A stretch of 64,000 nucleotides of DNA from Helicoverpa zea (lineage: Eukaryota > Arthropoda > Insecta > Lepidoptera > Noctuidae): contig NC_061467.1 in the NCBI RefSeq assembly GCF_022581195.2, positions 7,068,001 to 7,132,000 of the forward strand. The letters run 5' to 3'. Under the pieces are notes generated by a model. The model saw only the letters and a list, made by a program, of their open reading frames with translations, had not been told where the DNA came from and did not search any database. Positions 22,801 through 36,600 of this stretch are shown in pieces. Both the position numbers and the translations under genes were made by a program. The first letter of the stretch is position 1. Each line of letters starts with the position of its first letter.

Positions 22801-25727
22801 CACACTTCGCAGGTAATCAATCTTCCATGCCTTAGTTACTCGGTTTCTGCATAGTGGACTACTGTTAGGTGCAATCGATGCGTGATTCAATTGTTTTCTG
22901 ATATATGCACCGTCATGTGGCTAATAGTTCCCTCTAGCTAGTACATGTGACGCCGCTGCAAGAGCATTGTCATTGAGACATTGGACATTAGGCACTTAAT
23001 CGAATGTAATTAACGCTCAATCAATCTTAAACCGTCTTGATTCAAATTAAGCGTGTCGTCTCCTAACTTAACACAATGTTCTAACTAGCTCAGACTTCTA
23101 CGATGCTTACTGAAAATGTCTAATGTGATTAAAACTTTACAATTTTTTCAACATTGAATTTTATAAACTTATTTTTTAGTTAACGTAGTAAGTATATTTT
23201 ATGAATATTTAACGCATACTTTTAATGAGCTTCTCGTTACAACGTTAGAGACCCATGTATGAGACTGTTCTAACGAGATGTGTGTAGTTCTGTTAACTTG
23301 TAAAGAGAAAATCTTTGGTGAAATGAACCCTAAAACTTTTGGAGGGAGACTGTTTACTTTCGAAGGATTAAATTAAAGTTAGTTCTATTACTCGACGTTG
23401 ATGAAGTGTGAAAGGTTCGATATAAAGCATCCTAAGGTACGATTTCTGAATAAAAAGACAGTTTCATGAAACCTTATCTTACTAATTCTGAGAAGCTCGA
23501 ACCTAATGCTCTGATTTGATCTGATATATTTTGGGACATAAATATGATCAAGTAAACAAATAGGTTCCTACTTTTATTTATTCTTTCTGAATACAAATAA
23601 CAAACTTAGAATTCCTGAAATTACGCACTGGATCTATTAAAACTAATTGATAGGTATCACGGTAGACTATATAAAGTCTAGAGAGGTGAAGTATGTATAG
23701 TAAGATTGTTTCAGATTTTTCACAGTTAATTCTATTCAATAGTAGGTGAATTTCCAGTATCAGCTACTGAACCATATATGAAATCGTATTAAAGATCTCG
23801 TACCTACTTTTCGTTGTTGTTTTTTATTCCATATGTTTTTTTCATGTTTTATAGCCAGCTTTCATAATAAAAACTTTTCAAGACTTAGAAGTGTGTAGAC
23901 AAGGGATTTAAAGGCCTTAAGGCTTGAGTAGTTATTTAACTTACCTTCTAGTGAGCCACATTATATTTTAAAGCACCCGGGAAGACTGAAACTTGAGGCG
24001 CATTGACCTACATTTTGACTCATTAGCTAAATGCAAAGTTAAAACCAAGTCACCCTAGTCATTCACACGCTACAAAAACGAGATAAACCAACAAAAAGTT
24101 TTAAGTATGCCGGGAATTTTGGAAAGCTAAAAACGATTTGCATTGTTTTGGTACCCATGAGAAGTGCTACCTCATTTATTTACATTACAACTTTTTGATG
24201 GAAACAATAGTTCTTTGTAAGATAGTAGGTTTATTATATCAACACGTACCTAGCTAGCAAGTAATTTTTCATACAGAATATATATTTAGAGATTTTGTGC
24301 TCAAATCTTTAAAAAGTTTTTAATATTTTACTCAAAACTAAATAAGCCTAGGAATACTATTGTCGTCCAAAATTTTCTAAATTTGCATACGCCATCTCTG
24401 TTCAAAGTTGGAGGCTTTACACGTATTGTGAAAAGTTTTGTAAATTCGCGGAGGAGGCAATTTGTGAACTTGAATTTATACGGGCCTCAATCCAATTTAT
24501 CCGTTGAATTAATGATTGATAGCGTGAGATCAGCCATCGTCCCCTGCAACAAGTTTGGACTTACGATGCATATTAAATAGTTGACGCTGAGGTCAGGCTG
24601 CGGAACGCTTGTAAGGACCTTGGAAGATTTGGTATTCATAGAGACATTGATGATTAAGCTTTACGTACGTACATGCCACCGCAGGGGCGGATCCTGTCGT
24701 CAAAAAAGGATCTTGGTACAATACGATACCTATGTCTGAAAACCTATGTGAGTTTACAGCTGATGAGCATTTATGTGTGTACATTAGTATTCATAGTATA
24801 TAGAGTGAACACATAAAGCGAGTAGGTACATAAGGGCGTACATAAAGGTATTTCATAAGGGAGTATAGGGTTACTATAGGGAGAAAGGACCAAAGGGACC
24901 TACATAAAATGAAAAATGATTGTGACGTCACAAGACAATTAGAGTCGTGTTCAAGCCTATAGTTCCAACTACAGCGGATCCGCCTCTGTACCGCCGTATA
25001 TTGCATTTTGGTTATTTTAGAAGGTTAAAGCGATGCTGTCCAAATGCCAAGTGCTCAATGAAAGAACAGAACAGTTAGGATCGAGAACCACATCACTCAT
25101 CTCTCAATAATTATCTAGTATAACGGGTTAGGGTAGCTGTTCTTACATTTCTTTCTATTTAATTTTTTTCATAGATTCGGTGCGGTAATGTGAAACATTA
25201 AGTGTTTTTTTTTTTTTATAAAAGCAGCAGGTACCGTGCATTGTTTGATTGTAAGTCTATTATGTTATTTGAAAAGTATTAAGGAAATGTTCTTCGAAGT
25301 TACAAAAGTTTCTTAAAATACTTATAAACATTGGACACTTTGGACAGGCCTAAATGTGTTTTTTTTTTGTTGAAAATGGGGCTATTTTATGTTTATTTGC
25401 AGGTTATATTTAGGTACTTAACACCTTTCTAGATATCGTCCAACTTATTTTATAAAAATAAAATTATACTTAATGGATTACCGTTTGATCTACGTTTCAT
25501 GAAAATTGATATTCGAAAGAGCGCTTTCTCATTAACATAGTTTAGTTTCATCAATACTTTTTACGTTTTTACTGAAAAGATATTAGTTTCGTGACCTTTA
25601 TTGAAAGTGGATAAAACATTATTTTTATTAGCTTTTAATATTATTAAATGGGTTTTTCTGCTGTGAGTTTTAAATCCAAGTTTGAAAAGGCATATTTGTG
25701 AAATATCAAGATATCAAATGTCATATA
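19869..25727. other. Gene-poor intergenic DNA
   Basis: Nearly 6 kb of AT-rich DNA without a recognisable gene. A 14-bp inverted repeat (AAAACGTGGTTTTA at 20617-20630, its complement at 20715-20728) may mark a small foldback insertion. A degraded Helitron-like end (GCGACGCTGCGAGCAGAAGT) lies near 22745-22766. Open frames here are short and show no family features. Confidence 0.4.
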
Positions 25728-25743
25728 AGATAATGTAATGTAA

Positions 25744-25807
25744 CCTTACGAGGCTGGCATAACGCAGCAGCGTTTAAGCCTCTAAAAATAAAAGATTTAA
25801 AAAAAAA
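25744..25807 (+). mobile_element. Retroposed 3' fragment with 16-bp target duplication
   Basis: A 64-bp insert starting CCTTACGAGGCTGGCATAAC and ending in an A-run is flanked by identical 16-bp copies of AGATAATGTAATGTAA (25728-25743 and 25808-25823). An A tail plus a long target duplication is the mark of non-LTR retroposition; the insert is the 5'-truncated end of a LINE or SINE. Confidence 0.8.
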
Positions 25808-26070
25808 AGATAATGTAATGTAAGATATTAATGTATTTAGTATTGCTTTTAACTTAGTATAGCTTTTAAAACTTTTGCATCATGAGATTAAGTAATACGT
25901 TTCCTATCTAAAGGTACAGTATCAGAGAGAAAATTAAGTTATGAAAGAAATGGTCTGCCGTCGCTGTAATGAACAGCTTGGAGATTACCTAGGTTCCTAA
26001 TAGATATAGCTCGTGCAAAGACCGACTAGTCTCTTGAGAAATATCACCTTGCAACTTTAATCTAAGTCAT

Positions 26071-26132
26071 ACATATAAAATATTTATTTAGTTTTATATA
26101 TTATTTTACACTAACACTTAACACAAAACATA
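26071..26132. repeat. Direct repeat holding the empty site of a MITE
   Basis: A roughly 61-bp segment starting ACATATAAAATATTTATTTA occurs here uninterrupted. It occurs again at 26361-26403 plus 26633-26651, where the MITE at 26404-26630 splits it at a TA. The first copy thus shows the pre-insertion sequence ACAC-TA-ACAC. Confidence 0.85.
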
Positions 26133-26403
26133 CATACATAACATATTGGTGGGAGCTTCTTCCCACCCCAGAGAGTAACACACAATAGAATCCACAATAA
26201 TATTTATTTAGGAGAAAATTATAAATACATTTTCATGAAAGCACAATGACATGACACCACACAGACAACCCATTTTCATATATTATTCTTTTTAAGTACT
26301 CCAAATTCAAAATTGGTTAATAGGCCAGTAGGCCGACAAGTAGTAAGAATTGAAACTTTAACATATAAAATATTTATTTAGTTTTATATATTATTTTACA
26401 CTA

Positions 26404-26630
26404 TAGTTCGGCCATTCAGAGAATGCGTTCCTGACACGTCGCGATTGAACTGACTGAATTATAACATTCATTGATTATTGATATAATAATGTTGTTTTAA
26501 TGCTCCTCAATTGTTAAAACGGTAAACAACCAGCAAAAATATTTTTATCGTAACTGCAACGCCATTGCAAAGTTACGTCGTCAGTTCAATCGCGACGTGT
26601 CAGGAACGCATTCTCTGAATGGCCGAACTA
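26404..26630. mobile_element. TA-target MITE with 51-bp perfect inverted repeats
   Basis: A 227-bp element whose first 51 bases (TAGTTCGGCCATTCAGAGAA...) are the exact reverse complement of its last 51. It is flanked by TA on both sides (26402-26403 and 26631-26632), as for mariner-type insertions. The unfilled target is present 290 bp away. Perfect ends imply recent movement. No coding capacity. Confidence 0.88.
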
Positions 26631-26768
26631 TAACACTTAACACAAAACATAGGTACATGAAGAGTACTTAGGTACTTCGATAATATTTTTATCTACCATT
26701 CAAAATGTACCGTTCTTTACTATTCTACAAGCTTTTATTTAACTTGCAATGTATGTATGTATGTATAT

Positions 26769-26836
26769 AAAAGCTTGTCGCGATTTTACTAAGAAAGTAA
26801 ATACGAGTAGGTACTTAAATCTCGCGACAAGCTTTT
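26769..26836. repeat. Short inverted repeat
   Basis: AAAAGCTTGTCGCGA (26769-26783) and its exact complement (26822-26836) are separated by 38 bases, next to a short GTAT microsatellite. It may be a tiny foldback insertion or a hairpin in DNA; no further function is suggested. Confidence 0.6.
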
Positions 26837-27287
26837 AAAACTGAATTTAATTTAATGTTAAAGAAATGCCGTTATAAGTTGACAGTAAAGTTACAACAAA
26901 AGTTTTTTTTTCTTTTTAGCGCATCTAAAATAAACGCTTGTTTCTAAAGATTTTTTATTTTTACTAATATAAAAAATAAGAGTATTTTTCTGAAATAGAT
27001 GTACTGTATGATGTAAGATGTAATGTGTATATCAGAATTTATTTCTAACAAAAATAGAATTTATTTTTTCCATAACAACACGATACAAGATATGTTTCCA
27101 ACCAGGGTGACATAGTTCACATGGTTCGACCCTCGTTACTGAGGATTTGTTATTTGTCATTACTTATACATTTTTTCTATTTGCAGCATCAAATATGACG
27201 GAATCGGATAAAGACGATTCGATAATCTCTGTAACATTTTTATTTATCTTTTGTTTTTTTCTACGTCCCTTATTCTTCTCATCTCCT

Positions 27288-27470
27288 TAGCCTTTTCTCA
27301 ACTATGTAAGACTGGTTGTCAGTCTGTCTCGTTTCTGACTATCCGTAACGACGGCTAAAAGAAGTTCAAATCACAGCCGGAACCCACCAATTCATCGTGC
27401 CTTCCGAAACATGGAAGAATTCCTAGTGACAGGACAGACACCCATCCACGGATCGACCGCGCCAAGCGTT
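27288..27470 (+). repeat. SINE/LINE-like fragment
   Basis: Contains GACTGGTTGTCAGTCTGTCT, CACAGCCGGAACCCACCAAT and CGTGCCTTCCGAAACATGG. These are hallmarks of a very common moth interspersed repeat. The copy is diverged and has no clear ends. A related fragment lies at 62700-62960. Confidence 0.6.
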
Positions 27471-30449
27471 GCCTAACAATATGATCGATCGATCCCCTTC
27501 TACATCCTTTATTGTTCATGAAACATACGTATACTGATAATAAAATTATAGACTGTGGGTTACGAATCTACGCTGATTGCATTCAATCTCATTCAATAAG
27601 CATGTTTGCTACGACATGGCTACGGGAATGCTACGAGCCGGTTACGAAAAGTTACGAGCTTGCTACGGGACAATATAACTCTGATTTTAGCGCCCTATAC
27701 CATTTTAACGTCTTATTGATCGCCTATATTTTTATGTATTTTCTTATTGTACTGATTACCATGTAATCCAGTTTGCATTAATAAAATAATACAATTCCAC
27801 AGTGTACTAAGTTGCATTCAATTAACTGGGGATCTAAATCGCTTTCACGCCTCATCCATCAAAATATAGTCGTTCCATCACTCAGGTTTTGTATTCATGT
27901 CGCCCATTCATAGTGTTTGTATGAAATAAACTAAAACAACGAGGCGATTTGTACATACCAGCTGATAGAGTTTAGATAAAAAATAATTTATATATTTCGT
28001 AATACTCTAGTCAGGTACATTATTACCCCGAAACTACATAATTATATATCTTGTACTGACTGTACCTAATTAAAATTAGTCATCTTACTACCTATTCGAT
28101 ATAAATACATCTGACTTTCAAAAGTAAATATGCATAAAACAAACCCAGAAATGAAATTCATATTCACTTAAAATTGAAAGTATTCGAAATGTTTGTTAAG
28201 CACCCTTGACCCTTTACATACTTCCCATGGAGTTTTCCACGTAAAAATGGTTGGAGTAACATTATATGTGGAGCTAGTAACGTACTAATGAAGTACCGAG
28301 TGTCCACAGAAGGTACTTTAGAGCACAGGGCCGGCTAATGTTTGTTCCCCTTTTAGTACTTAAGTGCAGTATTTGCCGATATCTCAGTAGAACGTCCTCA
28401 GGAAACAATTTCTTTAAAACGCGTCTTACTAACCCATTATCGTTGAGTGTGGGAATTAATGGATTTATTTTATTTGCTATATATTCTTGTGGCGATTTAA
28501 TGGGGGTCAAGCATTTTATTGTAGGACTACCTATGTAAGCGGGACGAGGAACTTTTTTAGAAATAATCAACATGAAATGTATTGTTGTCGTAAATAAATA
28601 AAGTACATATATACCCCTACCAGACTGTGTAACAATTTATTTAAATAAATTGAGCATTTTCTAAACCTACATTCATATTCCCAGTTTAATTAACTTAATT
28701 TCTATATATTATTCACCTTACATTATTTATTATTGCGAGGTCCGAGACATAAAACCGGCTTTCATAATTGTGTTATGTTAATTAGATATTTTTTTAATTA
28801 TTATTGTGAAGTAGGTTTCATTATACCTATAGACTATTAAAAATCATCACCATCACCATGTAGGCAGTTCATTTATAAACGAAAACAAACCTATTTCGTA
28901 TTTCCATTGCAAACCAATACCGCGGTACCGAGCGTAAGTTACTTTCGCGTGCCGATTTACCTCGGCAGTGTGTTAGTGAGTTTTTAATCGAATGTGACTG
29001 TACCGGTTGGTTATTTGTCACAGTTTAGATTGTTTAGTTAGATTGCGTTCCAACAACGCGAACTTTAATTACTTAGAAACCTTCGTCATCGGCTATTTGT
29101 CGCCATTTGTCGTCGCAATCTCGGCGCACCTTACTTTTATGAGCCACCTTGTGGACTTTGATTCGTTTTACCTCTCTACGTGATTATTTGAACCGTCATT
29201 AATGTACACACGTATAATTAGCTATCCCAATTTAATTTTCTAAAAAACTTTTCATGCTCTCACGAATAAAGTAGAACTACAAAGTACAAAGTTACGCTAT
29301 CGATAAAACTTTCGAATTAGTTTAACCCCCATTTTTAAAGTTTGATTTAATGAGAAAATCATTAAATTAAACTCCTTTGTATTTCAACAATTTTGTTGGC
29401 CGAACAATTACTTATTATTTCTCAAAGAGATTTTGCTCTTGGGTTAAAAATTAATATTTTTGGTAGGATTAATTATAACTTGTGTTGACTACAGGCTGTT
29501 CGGTGATTTAAGTATTAAGATTTGATAGCATACTTATTGAATTGTTTCTAAGAAGTTAAAAATATGTAAAGGAAGACAGCTATTAGCCCTCGGCTATACA
29601 TAATCTAGTGCTTGTTTAGAAAGGGTCACTGACCTTTGCAAGATGTTGACTAGCAATAGGCTATAAACTATAGCATTAATAATACTATATTTGCCTAGTT
29701 ATTCCACAAATTCATTGGTATCAAATGATCATGAAGTCAAAATAAAACAAAGAAGAACATTCATAATCTTTTAATTTATTTCATAATTTTCATACTCAAA
29801 AGTTATAAATTAATTTAAATACAATAGTAAGTAGGTTTGTAATACATTGACGTAAAATACCTAATTTACAAACAATTTTTAGGTTAAATATTCTAAACAT
29901 CATACGATAACAAAGAAAGGAATTAATTAAAAACATGTTTATACTTTTTGGCATAATTAGTCAAATGTATTCAAACGTAACGCGAAACTACAAGTATTAG
30001 ATTAGAGGAACATGCTACGAATCAAGGACTGTTTCGACGATGGGGCTGTAAGGCGTATATTTTTTTTATTTCTTTTGAGACCGATATAACATTTAGTTAG
30101 ATTCTAAACCTCTCCCTCTTTATTACACATTTTATTTACTACCAATAATAATATCTGAGAAATTTACAATAAGTTTAATTAAAGTCTAGTTATTATTATT
30201 TCTCTATAATAAAGGGCGAGGAGTGAGGGTAAACTAAAGTGTACTTTCACACTCCTCAACTAGAGAGTACTTATGTGATGTAGGTAATCAGATGTAGACC
30301 TGTAGGCACGTGACCGCCAAGTTCGGGGAACAAATAACTTTTGATAAAATTCCTTTCTGACCTCATTAAAACTTTTAGAAAAATAAGTTCTTCAGTATCG
30401 CAGAAAGACAAAGAAAAGACCATTATTACTGTAACATCGAACTAAATAT
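27471..30449. other. Intergenic DNA downstream of orcokinin, no gene seen
   Basis: AT-rich. A slightly more GC-rich stretch at about 28915-29160 shows no frame or motif I can name. Short open frames have no family resemblance. Confidence 0.4.
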
Positions 30450-30455
30450 TTTATT
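30450..30455 (-). terminator. Poly(A) signal of orcokinin-A transcript
   Basis: AATAAA on the minus strand, about 83 bases past the TAA stop at 30540-30538. Its position supports 30538-30643 as the last coding exon. Confidence 0.65.
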
Positions 30456-30537
30456 AGTCAATCACAGAGTTCCGAAGAAAGAATTTTGTTTGTGGATATA
30501 ATGGTGTTTAAAAAGGACGGTTGCTAGATTCTGTCGT

Positions 30538-30643
30538 TTACATTACACTGTCTTGGGACCGTTTGGAGCCAATGGGGAAGTGAGACAGATCAATCTCATC
30601 GATGGGGTATTCAGCTCTGTACCTCTTCTTGTCGAAGCTCGAA
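30538..30643 (-). CDS. Orcokinin-A last exon
   Basis: Acceptor TTTCAG at 30644-30649, then FDKKRYRAEYPIDEIDLS and SKRSQDSVM, stop TAA. The core is diverged (PIDEIDLS instead of NFDEIDRS) but keeps KKR before and KR after. The frame continues from the preceding exon with two leftover bases. An AATAAA 83 bases downstream marks it as terminal. Confidence 0.85.
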
Positions 30644-33600
30644 CTGAAATATGCGGAATACGTTAGAACATTGAAATTACAGTCATAGTTTATTCTTGAA
30701 GTTGGAGTGGGTTTTATTATCATTCAGCTGAATATTAATAGTTCGCTGAAGTCTGTTGTTTAAGGAAGTAACTTCATCTAACAGTGAGTGTGCCGTGTTC
30801 TAGATCATAGCTGCTCTTCTCGGGAACAGACCACGGGTACAGACGGACTTTCAATCGGGCTTACATAGGTGTATTTTTAAGGTATTACAGATTTTTCTTA
30901 CATGTGGGAGAACCGCTTGGAGGGGAAGACTTTGATGTTTGACTGGTCGAGCTCATCGAAGGTGCGTTTCTTCAGGTACGTTTCCATTCCAGACCTGGTA
31001 AATAAAAAACTGGATAAGTCGGTTAAAATCTAACTGATGTCCTTAAAGTAGACGTGGTTTATGCTGAACAAGAAGTCACGTTAACACATTCTACGACGAC
31101 TGATTTTAAAAATAACGCATACTGGTAACATCTTGTTTACATATCATATGTTTCTGACGCGTCAATCTCGTCGAAGTTGTTGCGTTTTTGCACCAACGCA
31201 TTTAGTCCAGACCTGGGCAACATAAAACAATTCGATTATTTCAACTGGGACTCCTTAACTTGGCCCTGGTTTTAACAAACTGAGGCGAAGTACCAAATTT
31301 ACACAGTCTTTTATATTGTTGGCGAATTCCGGAGTGTCACTTCCATGGTCCGCGGGTGGCGTTGGATGTAGGCAGCGAGGGATTACACGTTTCCTCAGGG
31401 CTCGTTTCTCAAGCCGGGCCGAAATATCTTGATGCATTTTTAAAAACTTTCACCAATCAGCTAGGAGTCTTGAAGTTTGGGACTTGATACACCTATGCAC
31501 AGGAGCGAACGTAAATGTAGGTCAAGTGCTTGATTTCTGTCTAGTGTTATTAGATGCCGTTTCATCGTTTTTTACACATATGTAGAGTACACCTGTGTCT
31601 GCCAAAATGATTGTGTCCTGAAATATGTCTTGCGCAGCTGGCTGATCCTTCAAAATAGATCAGACGCCATGGCCGACAATAAAAAGAATAAAAAAAAATA
31701 TAGGAACCTGAAAGCTATATCGTAAATTTACAAATGTAACGAATGTCATACTACTGTGTTTATGTTTACCTTGACTTGAAGGGTGGCAACTCTGACCGGT
31801 CGATCTCGTCAAAGTTGCGCTTTTTCAGCAACATGCGTAGTAGTCCAGACCTGAGCGACATCATCATCAGTCTTTTGATACTTATTGTCCCGCTACACAC
31901 CACAGAACCCTTCTCATTAAGGGAAGGGATGAGCGTTAATCACTAGCCTTCCTCTGGATATTTTTACTCCTTACCCTTACTGTGACTTTTGAAATCCATA
32001 GAGAGAACAGCTACCGTTGCAGATAATCCGTCTTGACCTCATTAACATTTTTAATTCTTGTTTCTTTCACAATTTATTTTGGTTCATGCTAACCGAGAAG
32101 TAATATAACAAAATCTTTGTGGTTTTGTTTTGAAAGCAATATAAATAAAAGGAATTTAGAATTATATCACAAATAACGAAGGTCATACAACTGTATTTAT
32201 AATAACGAATGTCTAAGTACAACTGAGTTCATATTTACCTTTGCTGTTGGAAGGGCGGCAACTGTGACCGGTCGATCTCGTCAAAGTTGCGATTATGCAA
32301 CCCCAACCTAAGCAACATGATTATCAGTCTTTTGTTATTTGTCCTGCTGTAGAGCACAGGCCTCTTCTCATACAGAGAAGAAATGAGCGTTTGTCAGGAT
32401 ATTTTCACTCTTTACTGAGTCATTTGACTTCCGTAGAGAGAACAACCGCCGTGGCCGACAATCCGTCTTGACCCCATTTTTTATAATTATTTGTTTTACA
32501 ATTGCCATGGTTCATGCTAGCCGAGAATTCATATTAAAATATTCTTTTTGGTCTTGCTTTGAAAACAATATAAAAGGAATGGGAATTATATCAAATATAC
32601 GAATGTCGTACTACCTTACTGTCGTATTTACCTTTGCTGCTGGAAGGGTGGCAACTCTGACCGGTCGATTTCGTCAAAGTCGCCGCTTTGCGGCATGCGT
32701 AGTAGTCCAGACCTGAGCAACATCATCGTCAGTCTTGCTATTAACCCTCTGCACATCACAGGCCTCTTCTCATACAGAGATGGAATCAGAGTTAATCGCC
32801 AGATTTGCTCAGGATATTTTCACTGATTACTGAGTCATTTGACTTCCGTAGAGAGAACAACCGTGGATGGAACTTTGACGGTTGAGGAGTTCACTGCCTA
32901 CTCCGTTTGTCCCGCTCTTTGAAAGTCTCCCTCCTGGACACGATCTCCCGAGAAGAGTTTGGCAGTCCTTAAACAGACTCCGAACTCAGGTCGACCGAAA
33001 CAAAGACAATCGGTCCAGGTGGGGTTTCACTGTGCCCTGAAACTTGCTCGCGGCAGGACCTCATGAGCGTATCCGGCCGTACTCTCGCTGTGGGCTGACA
33101 AAGTGTAGTCTCACTATAAGACATGTCATCGACACGAAAGAAGTAAAAAACCACCGTGGCTGATAATCCATCTTGACCCCACTTAACATTTATAATCATT
33201 GTTCGTTTGACAATTTTTCATGGATCATGCTAGCCCAGAAGTCATTATAAAATATCGTTTCTGGTCTTGCTTTGAAAGCAATATAAAAGAAATTTAGAAT
33301 TATATCAAATATAACGAATGTCTACTACTGTGTTTATATATACCTTTGCTGCTGGAAGGGTGGCAACTCTGACCGGTCGATTTCGTCAAAGTCGCCGCTT
33401 TGCGGCATGCGTAGTAGTCCAGACCTGAGCAACATCATCGTCAGTCTTGCTATTAACCCTCTGCACAACACAGGCCTCTTCTCATACAGAGATGGAATCA
33501 GAGTTAATCGCCAGATTTGCTCAGGATATTTTCACTGATTACTGAGTCATTTGACTTCCTTAGAGCGAACAACCGCCGTGGCCGACAATCCGTCTTGACC

Positions 33601-36600
33601 CCATTTTTTATAATTATTTGTTTTACAATTGCCATGGTTCATGCTAACCGAGAATTCATATTAAAATATTCTTTTTGGTCTTGCTTTGAAAACAATATAA
33701 AAGGAATGGGAATTATATCAAATATACGAATGTCGTACTACCTTACTGTCGTATTTACCTTTGCTGCTGGAAGGGTGGCAACTCTGACCGGTCAATCTCG
33801 TCAAAGTTGCGCTTTTGCAGCATCATGCGTAGTAGTCTAGACCTGAGCAACATCATCATCAGTCTTTTGATAATCTCTCTCTGTACAGCACAGGCCTCTT
33901 CTCATACAGAGAAGGAATCAGATATAATCTCCAGGTTTCCTCAGGATATTTTCGGTCTTTACAGAGTCATTTGAGCTCCATAGAGAAAACAGCCACCGTG
34001 GTCGATACTCGGTTTGGTCACCATTCTTATTTTGATTTTATTGTTCGTTTGACATTTTATTTTGGATCATGCTAGCCCAGAAGTCATATTAAAATATTAC
34101 TTCTGGTCTTGCTTTGAAAACAATATAAAAGGAATGGGAATTATATCAAATATACGAATGTCGTACTACCTTACTGTCGTATTTACCTTTGCTGCTGGAA
34201 GGGTGGCAACTCTGACCGGTCGATTTCGTCAAAGTCGCCGCTTTGCGGCATGCGTAGTAGTCCAGACCTGAGCAACATCATCGTCAGTCTTGCTATTAAC
34301 CCTCTGCACAGCACAGGCCTCTTCTCATACAGAGATGGAATCAGAGTTAATCGCCAGATTTGCTCAGGATATTTTCACTGTTTACTGAGTCATTTGACTT
34401 CCTTAGAGCGAACAACCGCCGTGGCCGACAATCCGTCTTGACCCCATTTTTTATAATTATTTGTTTTACAATTGCCATGGTTCATGCTAACCGAGAATTC
34501 ATATTAAAATATTCTTTCTGGTCTTGCTTTGAAAACAATATAAAAGGAATGGGAATTATATCAAATATACGAATGTCGTACTACCTTACTGTCGTATTTA
34601 CCTTTGCTGCTGGAAGGGTGGCAACTCTGACCGGTCGATTTCGTCAAAGTCGCCGCTTTGCGGCATGCGTAGTAGTCCAGACCTGAGCAACATCATCGTC
34701 AGTCTTGCTATTAACCCTCTGCACAGCACAGGCCTCTTCTCATACAGAGATGGAATCAGAGTTAATCGCCAGATTTGCTCAGGATATTTTCACTGATTAC
34801 TGAGTCATTTGACTTCCTTAGAGCGAACAACCGCCGTGGCCGACAATCCGTCTTGACCCCATTTTTTATAATTATTTGTTTTACAATTGCCATGGTTCAT
34901 GCTAACCGAGAATTCATATTAAAATATTCTTTTTGGTCTTGCTTTGAAAACAATATAAAAGGAATGGGAATTATATCAAATATACGAATGTCGTACTACC
35001 TTACTGTCGTATTTACCTTTGCTGCTGGAAGGGTGGCAACTCTGACCGGTCAATCTCGTCAAAGTTGCGCTTTTGCAGCATCATGCGTAGTAGTCTAGAC
35101 CTGAGCAACATCATCATCAGTCTTTTGACAATCTCTCTCTGTACAGCACAGGCCTCTTCTCATACAGAGAAGGAATCAGATATAATCTCCAGGTTTCCTC
35201 AGGATATTTTCGGTCTTTACAGAGTCATTTGAGCTCCATAGAGAAAACAGCCACCGTGGTCGATACTCGGTTTGGTCACCATTCTTATTTTGATTTTATT
35301 GTTCGCTTGACATTTTATTTTGGATCATGCTAGCCCAGAAGTCATATTAAAATATTACTTCTGGTCTTGCTTTGAAAACAATATAAAAGGAATGGGAATT
35401 ATATCAAATATACGAATGTCGTACTACCTTACTGTCGTATTTACCTTTGCTGCTGGAAGGGTGGCAACTCTGACCGGTCGATTTCGTCAAAGTCGCCGCT
35501 TTGCGGCATGCGTAGTAGTCCAGACCTGAGCAACATCATCGTCAGTCTTGCTATTAACCCTCTGCACAGCACAGGCCTCTTCTCATACAGAGATGGAATC
35601 AGAGTTAATCGCCAGATTTGCTCAGGATATTTTCACTGATTACTGAGTCATTTGACTTCCTTAGAGCGAACAACCGCCGTGGCCGACAATCCGTCTTGAC
35701 CCCATTTTTTTATAATTATTTGTTTTACAATTGCCATGGTTCATGCTAACCGAGAATTCATATTAAAATATTCTTTTTGGTCTTGCTTTGAAAACAATAT
35801 AAAAGGAATGGGAATTATATCAAATATACGAATGTCGTACTACCTTACTGTCGTATTTACCTTTGCTGCTGGAAGGGTGGCAACTCTGACCGGTCAATCT
35901 CGTCAAAGTTGCGCTTTTGCAGCATCATGCGTAGTAGTCTAGACCTGAGCAACATCATCATCAGTCTTTTGATAATCTCTCTCTGTACAGCACAGGCCTC
36001 TTCTCATACAGAGAAGGAATCAGATATAATCTCCAGGTTTCCTCAGGATATTTTCGGTCTTTACAGAGTCATTTGAGCTCCATAGAGAAAACAGCCACCG
36101 TGGTCGATACTCGGTTTGGTCACCATTCTTATTTTGATTTTATTGTTCGTTTGACATTTTATTTTGGATCATGCTAGCCCAGAAGTCATATTAAAATATT
36201 ACTTCTGGTCTTGCTTTGAAAACAATATAAAAGGAATGGGAATTATATCAAATATACGAATGTCGTACTACCTTACTGTCGTATTTACCTTTGCTGCTGG
36301 AAGGGTGGCAACTCTGACCGGTCGATTTCGTCAAAGTCGCCGCTTTGCGGCATGCGTAGTAGTCCAGACCTGAGCAACATCATCGTCAGTCTTGCTATTA
36401 ACCCTCTGCACAGCACAGGCCTCTTCTCATACAGAGATGGAATCAGAGTTAATCGCCAGATTTGCTCAGGATATTTTCACTGTTTACTGAGTCATTTGAC
36501 TTCCTTAGAGCGAACAACCGCCGTGGCCGACAATCCGTCTTGACCCCATTTTTTATAATTATTTGTTTTACAATTGCCATGGTTCATGCTAACCGAGAAT

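Noticed and set aside
24678..24995. Inverted GGCGGATCC blocks as a possible foldback element
   Set aside because: Only about 12-15 bases match, with no target duplication.
28274..28573. 99-codon minus-strand frame and its plus-strand partner
   Set aside because: Both strands are open by chance and no motif is recognisable.
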